A stretch of DNA of 6,439 nt from Candidatus Uhrbacteria bacterium (GTDB taxonomy: Bacteria; Patescibacteriota; Patescibacteriia; 2-12-FULL-60-25): NCBI GenBank assembly GCA_014728435.1, contig WJLP01000052.1, forward strand, positions 1 to 6,439, given 5' to 3'. Made by a program: the position numbers and the translations under genes. The first letter of the stretch is position 1, and each line of letters begins with the position of its first letter. Below, one piece after another: positions 1 to 4,828 of the stretch. The notes beneath the pieces were generated by a model. The model made no database searches. It was not told the origin of the DNA and was given only the letters and a program-made list of their open reading frames with translations.

Positions 1-1
1 A

Positions 2-36
2 GGCTCCGCCTATAGGGCTCCGCCCGGAGGGTTTAG
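2..36. repeat. GC-rich repeat phased at 14 bp (weak)
   Basis: The word GGCTCCGCC occurs at 2-10 and again at 16-24, exactly 14 bp apart. An inverted partial copy, GCGGAGC, lies at 74-80. Read as heptamers from position 2, GGCTCCG alternates with a CC...AG unit and the stretch ends in GGTTTAG. The 14-bp phase resembles the clearer 7-bp arrays elsewhere in the window, but the word is different and the element is cut by the window edge. It may be an unrelated short repeat downstream of the terminator. Confidence 0.35.
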
Positions 37-43
37 GCAATTT

Positions 44-69
44 AAAAAAAGCCTCGCAGAGTTGCGGGC
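44..69 (-). terminator. Rho-independent terminator of the 206-residue gene
   Basis: Read on the minus strand, a GC-rich hairpin is followed directly by a run of seven T. The stem pairs 51-53 with 67-69 and 55-57 with 64-66, with one bulged base at 54 and a six-base loop at 58-63. The T run is the complement of 44-50. The hairpin begins about 18 bp after the TAA stop at 87-89, so it fits as the end of that transcript. On the plus strand no T run follows, so it should act in one direction only. Confidence 0.7.
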
Positions 70-86
70 GTAAGCGGAGCTTGGGT

Positions 87-707
87 TTAAAAGCCGTTCT
101 CTTTGAGCCAATGAGTACAATGTTTGTTCCATAGTTCGCGAATCAGGGTGTGTTCTTGATTTTTCTCGCGCCGGAGATCTTCCAAGAATTCATACATGTT
201 GGCGTCCTCGGCCGTCTGTTTGTGGTAAAGCTCGCTTTGCTTGTAACCGCGGAAAAGTTCCAGGTTCCAATATTTGATCAGTTCCGGCCATGGCAATTCT
301 TTACCTGCAACTTGCGTAATCGCATGAGCCCAGCCGTCATGGCCGGTAAACGCACAGGAAAAGGCATGGACAGAAGAGACATTGAGCTCGCGAAGAATTG
401 GCGGCACAAGCTTTTGCCAATCCAAGTCATCTCTGGCTTCTTGCGAGAATTCTCCCCATGGAGTCCAGATGTAATACGGCATACGGTGTTTACCTTTTTT
501 GGGATTGGCGAAATTCTTCAAGCGCAAGACTCTGAGTAGATATCCTCGCTCGGTTCGCGGCGCGAAAAAGTTGACCCTGTCATCGCTGATTCGATTGTCT
601 ATTGGTATTCCGATTGAGCCGTTAATATCTTCGTGGACTTGAAAGACTTGCGCTATTTTCACCAGATTACAGAAACAATCATAACTATACGCGGCTTCCG
701 GTATCAT
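87..707 (-). CDS. hypothetical protein, 206 residues, unrecognised
   Basis: I do not recognise this protein. It has no signal peptide and no membrane segment, so it is probably cytoplasmic. The middle part (about residues 75-90) is rich in aromatics and prolines (MPYYIWTPWGEF). The C-terminal third is charged and probably helical (YEFLEDLRREKNQEHTLIREL). Cysteines at 11, 13, 118 and 197 are not arranged as an obvious metal site. The ATG at 705-707 is supported by a GAGGG ribosome-binding sequence (complement of 711-715) three bases upstream, and by a promoter with a perfect TTGACA box that leaves a leader of about 30 bases. A hairpin terminator follows the stop, so it is probably a single-gene transcript, divergent from fmt. 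Own promoter, own terminator and an open frame throughout argue for a real gene; its function is unknown. Confidence 0.75.
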   Translation of the reverse strand: MIPEAAYSYDCFCNLVKIAQVFQVHEDINGSIGIPIDNRISDDRVNFFAPRTERGYLLRVLRLKNFANPKKGKHRMPYYIWTPWGEFSQEARDDLDWQKLVPPILRELNVSSVHAFSCAFTGHDGWAHAITQVAGKELPWPELIKYWNLELFRGYKQSELYHKQTAEDANMYEFLEDLRREKNQEHTLIRELWNKHCTHWLKENGF

Positions 708-742
708 GGTCCCTCGCTTGTGATTGTGCGGTTGTTGCCATT

Positions 743-772
743 TATTTAGGCAGTATTTATATAAGATGTCAA
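743..772 (-). promoter_or_regulatory. Sigma70-type promoter for the 206-residue gene
   Basis: On the minus strand a perfect -35 box TTGACA (complement of 767-772) is followed after 18 bp by TAAATA (complement of 743-748) as the -10 box. Transcription would begin near 736, giving a leader of about 30 bases before the ATG at 707. The -10 is imperfect and the spacer is one base longer than ideal. Confidence 0.6.
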
Positions 773-777
773 TCCCC

Positions 778-806
778 TTGTTTGTATTGACTTTTTATGC
801 TAAAAT
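778..806 (+). promoter_or_regulatory. Probable sigma70-type promoter for fmt
   Basis: TTGTTT at 778-783 is followed after 17 bp by TAAAAT at 801-806. A TG at 798-799, one base before the -10 box, makes it an extended -10. An alternative pair is TTGACT at 787-792 with TATTTT at 811-816 (18-bp spacer). Either choice puts transcription start at about 813-823, so the leader of fmt is about 60-70 bases. The -35 region lies only 5 bp from the -35 box of the divergent promoter, so the two may compete or share a regulator. Confidence 0.5.
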
Positions 807-885
807 AAGGTATTTTATATGTATCTTAACAACCTGTGAACTGCGAAAGTTCTTGTGGGTGGTTAGTAACAGGCGACACTTTTTT

Positions 886-1821
886 ATGCCATATTCAATT
901 ATCTTTTTCGGGACAGCGGATTTTTCAACACCTTCTCTACAGGTGCTTATTGATGATAATCGCTTCCAAGTTAAGGCTGTTGTAACCAAGCGTGACATGA
1001 AGGTTGGCAGGCATCAGGATGTTACGAAGCCTCCGGTTAAAATGTTGGCCGAAAAGCATGGAATACCGGTTTTACAATTGGACTCGATCAAGGCAGAATC
1101 TTCTTATTCAACACTGAAGCGGATCCAAGGGGAGCGCCAAATAGATGCTTATGTAGTAGTAAGTTACGGCAAAATTATTTCGCAGAAAGTGCTCGATTTG
1201 CCCAAGCATGGCGTAATCAATGTTCACGGCTCCCTACTACCAAAGCATCGCGGAGCCTCATGCGTGCAATCAGCGATTGCCGCGGGCGACAAAGAGACGG
1301 GAGTTACGATCATGCTTATGGACGCCAAGATGGACCACGGCCCCACCTTGGCGCAGAAGACGACCGAGATTAAGGTTGATGATACGGGCGGCATGGTTCA
1401 TGACCGATTAGCTTGTATAGGTGCTTTACTCTTACCGGATGTACTTGCAGACTTTATTGAACACAAAATTGAACCAATAGAGCAGTCTCACAATGAGGCT
1501 ACTTATTGCAAGACTTTGAAACGCGAAGATGGTAAAATCGACTGGTCAAAATCCGCTGATGAAATCGAGAGGTTGGTAAGGGCTTATGATCCATGGCCGG
1601 GGACCTACACGATCAAAGATGATAAGAGGGTCAAGATCTTTAAGACTCGTACTACGAATAACGAACTACGAACTACGGTTTCCGAACCTGGTGAATGGGT
1701 TATAAAAGATGGTAAGTTGTATATCGCCTGTGGTGATGGAGCGTTGGAGATTTTAGAGTTACAACCCGAGGGAAAGCGCCGGATGAGTGCTAAGGATTAT
1801 CTAGCAGGTCAAAGACTCTAG
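886..1821 (+). CDS. fmt: Methionyl-tRNA formyltransferase
   Basis: Transfers a formyl group from 10-formyltetrahydrofolate to Met-tRNA(fMet) in the cytoplasm, preparing initiator tRNA. The 311-residue length is normal for Fmt. The formyltransferase domain (about 1-200) has the N-terminal IIFFGTADFS strand-loop, the PPVKMLAEKHGIPVLQ segment, and the catalytic set Asn112, His114 (NVHGSLLP) and Asp150 (MDAKMDHGP). The C-terminal tRNA-binding domain starts near 205 (ATYCKTLKREDGKIDW) and includes AYDPWPGTY and LQPEGKRRMSAKDYLAGQ. The ATG at 886 is chosen because family homology begins there and both promoter candidates lie downstream of the possible in-frame starts at 724 and 766. The ribosome site is weak (AGGCG at 871-875). 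Codons 256-265 are made by a heptamer repeat in a loop of the C-terminal domain. The last 21 bases overlap the convergent alkyltransferase gene. No def or other usual partner is next to it. Confidence 0.96.
   Translation: MPYSIIFFGTADFSTPSLQVLIDDNRFQVKAVVTKRDMKVGRHQDVTKPPVKMLAEKHGIPVLQLDSIKAESSYSTLKRIQGERQIDAYVVVSYGKIISQKVLDLPKHGVINVHGSLLPKHRGASCVQSAIAAGDKETGVTIMLMDAKMDHGPTLAQKTTEIKVDDTGGMVHDRLACIGALLLPDVLADFIEHKIEPIEQSHNEATYCKTLKREDGKIDWSKSADEIERLVRAYDPWPGTYTIKDDKRVKIFKTRTTNNELRTTVSEPGEWVIKDGKLYIACGDGALEILELQPEGKRRMSAKDYLAGQRL
1651..1678. repeat. Four-unit heptamer array inside fmt
   Basis: Four consecutive 7-bp units start at 1651, 1658, 1665 and 1672. The consensus is ACTACGA; the second unit is ATAACGA and the last ends in G. 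The array fits the broader pattern AnnnCGA and differs by one base from the ACCACGA units at 6027-6040. It encodes a Thr/Asn/Arg-rich stretch (TTNNELRTT) at residues 256-264 of Fmt, in a loop where E. coli Fmt has an unrelated sequence. No inverted second arm is seen. Confidence 0.8.
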
Positions 1822-2223
1822 TTTTAGCAACCGCTTCTTAAGTTCGACTCCCCACTTGTAACCACCCAGAGATCTATCAGATCGTATGACGCGATGGCAT
1901 GGAATTATGATAGCTATCGGGTTGGCGCCGATAGCGTTCGCGACTGCACGGACAGCTTTTGGCTGTCCTATTTTGTTGGCGATGTCTTGATAGGTTGCAG
2001 TTTGGCCGAAAGAGATAGTTTGCAAAGCTCGCCAGACGTTAAGTTGAAAAGGAGTGCCCTTGGGGTTGAGTTTAACGTTAAAATTTTGACGATAACCCGC
2101 CAAGTATTCTCTGATTTGCTGGGTGACTTTAGAGTTGTCAGGCTCGGCATCAACAGAAAAAGTTAATGACTCAACACCAGAGTCACTTTGTATTATTTTA
2201 ACTTGTTGGCTTAGACCAACCAT
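1801..2223 (-). CDS. ogt: O6-alkylguanine-DNA alkyltransferase (Ogt/MGMT family)
   Basis: Suicide DNA-repair protein that moves the alkyl group from O6-alkylguanine (and O4-alkylthymine) to its own cysteine. The diagnostic PCHRV motif places the acceptor Cys109 next to His110. The upstream Asn of GANP (101) matches the Asn of the active-site hydrogen-bond network, and VRAV carries the arginine finger (Arg92) of the DNA-binding helix. GTPFQLNVW, TYQDIA and GGYKWG are all typical. At 140 residues it is shorter than E. coli Ogt (171). The N-terminal domain is reduced to about 50 residues while the catalytic domain is whole; because Cys is present it is not an alkyltransferase-like (ATL) protein. 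The ATG begins one base after the TGA of the upstream glycosyltransferase-polymerase gene, so coupled translation is likely; only a weak AAGAG lies upstream. The 3' end overlaps fmt by 21 bp in the opposite direction. Ogt versus the C-terminal half of Ada cannot be settled here. Confidence 0.93.
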   Translation of the reverse strand: MVGLSQQVKIIQSDSGVESLTFSVDAEPDNSKVTQQIREYLAGYRQNFNVKLNPKGTPFQLNVWRALQTISFGQTATYQDIANKIGQPKAVRAVANAIGANPIAIIIPCHRVIRSDRSLGGYKWGVELKKRLLKLESLTC

Positions 2224-2224
2224 A

Positions 2225-4732
2225 TCAACTCTTGTTAGTTGTGAGTTGTAAGTTGTCAGTATTATCCCGCCCCATGGCTAAAATACCTTCGAGCGATAGC
2301 AAGAATGAAAATCCAAGTGGATGATTTAGATATGGTGTAAAGATATGAACCGCGGAAAAACAAGCAATGCTCCCAACCATGCCGGCACGTATCCACCATG
2401 GAAAGGACGCTTTTAATGATCGCCAAGCAAGCGATATTACAAGCCAAAGCACTATAAGCGGGCCAAAAATGCCGAATTTTACCCAAAAACTCAACCAACC
2501 CCATTCATAAGCATAAGTCGTGTAAATGCCGTCCGGATTATCTTTGAGAATTCTCGGATCTCGGCTTTCATAAGTAACCGTACTGCCGAAACCGCTGCCG
2601 ATAATAGGACTCTCGCCGATCTTTTCCCACATGGCCGGGAGTAAATTCCAACGGCTGGCGCCGGCCGCGTCGGTTACCGTGCCCCGATCTTTAATCATGG
2701 AGGCCAATGATACATCACCGACTTTCGGAAACGGGAAATACAGTATTGCGGCCAAAACAAGCACGCTCCCGGCAATACCTCCCAATCCTTTCAGACATGC
2801 TTTCCATGGAAGTTGACCGAATTTAATTAAACCCAATGCCAAGACCACTGCGCCTCCGACAGCCGCGCCAAACCAAAAACTGCGCGACAGGCTGATGATG
2901 ACCATAGTTGCACTGATTACCCAAAGCACTATCACGCCATACCTGGGCAAATAGCATGGAATAGAGCTGAAAAGCTTGGAGGTAACTTTGTCTTTATCCG
3001 CCGGCCCGCCGTATTGAATCCAATAAGCGAACAAAAAGAAAAGTATAACGATTGAATATATACCGGATTGAAAGAAAACTCGAAAAACATTGCCTCCGGC
3101 CGGTGTCATCTCTCCCACTCTGGTATCGCGTATCCAGGTATAAAGCGGATCGGCGAGAGCCGTGATTCCATGGGAAAAGATATAAAAGACAGCCAGCGCT
3201 TTAATGGGCAAAAAGATAGCGGCCGCTACAAACGCGCCCTTAGCATGCCGGATCAGGCTGTTTTTGTAGCGATGAGCAATATCGAGTACAGGGATAAAAT
3301 AAAGTAAGAAAGCCCAAGCATTGGCGTCTTGGATGACATGCGGTTGGTTGAGGTAGAACCCGTGAAAGGTCCCGGCCAAAATCATGAGCGCTACAAAAAC
3401 CCAAGCCTGAACCAAAAACAGTTCATCAAGCCTCCAGTATTGCCAAATTTTTGCCCGAATCGCGTTTACACCCCAACCCAGCGCAAAAGCAATCATTAAC
3501 ACCATGCGCAAAGACACGCCCATTTCCAAAATCCCCAAATTTAGAATAGCGGTATCCAACACCATTAAGTAACCAAAACCACCAATCCATATTTCCAAAC
3601 CCACAACCGCCAAGGCGAGCCCGGGTTTTTTATAGGCCAAATATGCAAAACCAAGCGCGGCGACAAGAGTTATAAGTGTTCTTGTGAGCTCAAAATCCAA
3701 TGTTATGAAGGAGATGATTTCGAAAAACACAATCCCCAAGAACCAATAATACATTTCTCTGGTATCGCGCCTGCAAATCAAATCAAACAACTTCTTGTGC
3801 TTTGGATCAAACCGCTTTTCCCTTTCGTTAATAGGTTTTTGTTTATCGGATTCAGAATATAAATATGACTGCATTTTTCTAAGTAAAGATACTAGAGACG
3901 CCAAAGCCAGGGATACGGGGTGTAAAATGCTGACAATGAGCCAAGCCGGCCAACCGTGCCATTTGCGCATGTATTTTTTTAAGCTGTCATTAAAATATCT
4001 TTGTTTATTAAGGGTTAAAGCTTTGCCAAAAGCGCGGCCGCCGTGGTGCATGACGGCAACCGACGGCTCATACCAAACCAGCCAACCGTTTTTCTTGGCG
4101 CTTTTGCACGCGTCCACTTCCTCAAACCAGATGAAGTATCGTTTATCCAAGCCATACATCTCATCCCAGCATTCGGCCCGCACTAAAAAACAAGCCCCCA
4201 TAACCTGGTCAACTTCTTGCGCCTTATTGGGATCTATATCATCCGCAAAATATTTTTTCAGAAGCGGCAGCCAGGGGAGAATATGGTGCAATTTGAGCAA
4301 GATCAACAGCTGACTTAAAACAGACGGGAACCGCCTAACGCTTTGCTGATAAGATCCGTCGTGATTTAACAATTTCGGACCCATAATACCCATATGCGGG
4401 TTTAAATCCATTCTGCGGACAAGCTCGGTAAGTGAATTTGGCGGGCACACCGTATCCGGGTTGAGCAATAGCACATGCCGGGATTTGTGCTGAACCGCTC
4501 CTTGATTGCAAGCGGCGGCAAAGCCAAGGTTATAGTTGTTGGCAAGCAAGTCTATTCTTTCTTCATCGGCAAAAACGCGCTCAACCATTTCGGCCGAACC
4601 ATCGACAGAGCCGTTATCAACCACGACACATTCCCAATGCAGATCCCAGCAGGCTTCGGGCAATGACTTTAAACATCGCTCGAGTTCGTCGCGCGTATTC
4701 CAATTCACGATAACGATGTGCAGGTCTTTCAT
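2225..4732 (-). CDS. GT2 glycosyltransferase fused to O-antigen ligase/polymerase-like membrane domain
   Basis: An 835-residue two-domain protein. Residues 1-255 are a GT2 (GT-A fold) transferase of the rhamnosyltransferase-like group: IVIVNWNTRDELERCLKSL at the start, VVVDNGSVDGS (Asp39), NLGFAAACNQG at 69-78, the metal-site equivalent NPD at 91-93, and WFEEVDACKSAKKNGW with Glu204/Glu205/Asp207. A hydrophobic hairpin at 262-285 follows, then a charged cytoplasmic stretch (286-325). Residues 328-820 have roughly a dozen membrane segments and end in a Wzy/WaaL-like region: SLSRSFWFG at 614-622, a large outside loop at 672-745 with ASRWNLLPAMWEKI and GSGFGS, and LNHPLGFSFLL near 802. I infer a role in building and then polymerising or ligating a lipid-linked surface glycan. 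Ligase and polymerase cannot be told apart from sequence. The ATG at 4730-4732 has no Shine-Dalgarno sequence; the bases upstream belong to a heptamer array. The last ten or so residues are also encoded by a heptamer array. Confidence 0.9.
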   Translation of the reverse strand: MKDLHIVIVNWNTRDELERCLKSLPEACWDLHWECVVVDNGSVDGSAEMVERVFADEERIDLLANNYNLGFAAACNQGAVQHKSRHVLLLNPDTVCPPNSLTELVRRMDLNPHMGIMGPKLLNHDGSYQQSVRRFPSVLSQLLILLKLHHILPWLPLLKKYFADDIDPNKAQEVDQVMGACFLVRAECWDEMYGLDKRYFIWFEEVDACKSAKKNGWLVWYEPSVAVMHHGGRAFGKALTLNKQRYFNDSLKKYMRKWHGWPAWLIVSILHPVSLALASLVSLLRKMQSYLYSESDKQKPINEREKRFDPKHKKLFDLICRRDTREMYYWFLGIVFFEIISFITLDFELTRTLITLVAALGFAYLAYKKPGLALAVVGLEIWIGGFGYLMVLDTAILNLGILEMGVSLRMVLMIAFALGWGVNAIRAKIWQYWRLDELFLVQAWVFVALMILAGTFHGFYLNQPHVIQDANAWAFLLYFIPVLDIAHRYKNSLIRHAKGAFVAAAIFLPIKALAVFYIFSHGITALADPLYTWIRDTRVGEMTPAGGNVFRVFFQSGIYSIVILFFLFAYWIQYGGPADKDKVTSKLFSSIPCYLPRYGVIVLWVISATMVIISLSRSFWFGAAVGGAVVLALGLIKFGQLPWKACLKGLGGIAGSVLVLAAILYFPFPKVGDVSLASMIKDRGTVTDAAGASRWNLLPAMWEKIGESPIIGSGFGSTVTYESRDPRILKDNPDGIYTTYAYEWGWLSFWVKFGIFGPLIVLWLVISLAWRSLKASFPWWIRAGMVGSIACFSAVHIFTPYLNHPLGFSFLLSLEGILAMGRDNTDNLQLTTNKS
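2233..2260. repeat. Four-unit heptamer array (TGTNAGT)4 at the gene end
   Basis: Four contiguous units of TGTNAGT start at 2233, 2240, 2247 and 2254. Only the middle base varies, and it takes T, G, A and C once each. On the coding (minus) strand the unit is ACTNACA. The array encodes the last residues of the glycosyltransferase-polymerase fusion (NLQLTTNKS) and ends just before its TGA and the next ATG. Its minus-strand word ACAACTAACAA also occurs within the array at 6058-6092. Confidence 0.85.
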
Positions 4733-4739
4733 AATATTA

Positions 4740-4828
4740 AGCCGTTAGCTGATAGCATATAGCCGTTAGCCGGCTATCAGCTCTTGAGCGCCGGCGGTAT
4801 CAGCTAAATGCTATGAGCTAATTTAGCT
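4740..4828. repeat. Two-armed inverted heptamer array in the intergenic gap
   Basis: The left arm has units AGCNNNT starting at 4740, 4747, 4754 and 4761, then AGCCGGCT at 4768. AGCCGTTAGC is repeated exactly at 4740-4749 and 4761-4770. The right arm carries the same family inverted, as ANNNGCT at 4776, 4799, 4806 and 4813, ending with TTTAGCT to 4828. A perfect 10-bp inverted repeat pairs 4747-4756 with 4773-4782 around a 16-base loop. The palindrome CGCCGGCG (4789-4796) lies between the arms. The array fills the gap between the two glycan genes and contains the TAG stop (4818-4820) of the upstream gene. No T run follows the hairpin, so it is not a standard terminator. Confidence 0.8.

Noticed and set aside
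150..539. 129-codon plus-strand open frame
   Set aside because: Antisense to the 206-residue gene, which has a promoter, ribosome site and terminator on the other strand; no such signals serve this frame.
724..885. N-terminal extension of fmt from ATG at 724 or 766
   Set aside because: The extra 54 residues do not resemble Fmt, the region contains both divergent promoter candidates, and family homology begins at the ATG at 886.
3795..4313. 172-codon plus-strand open frame
   Set aside because: It lies fully antisense to the glycosyltransferase-polymerase fusion, whose motifs are clear, and shows no family features of its own.
4740..4828. Rho-independent terminator between the two glycan genes
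   Set aside because: The 10-bp hairpin has no following T run on either strand; it is better explained as part of the heptamer array.
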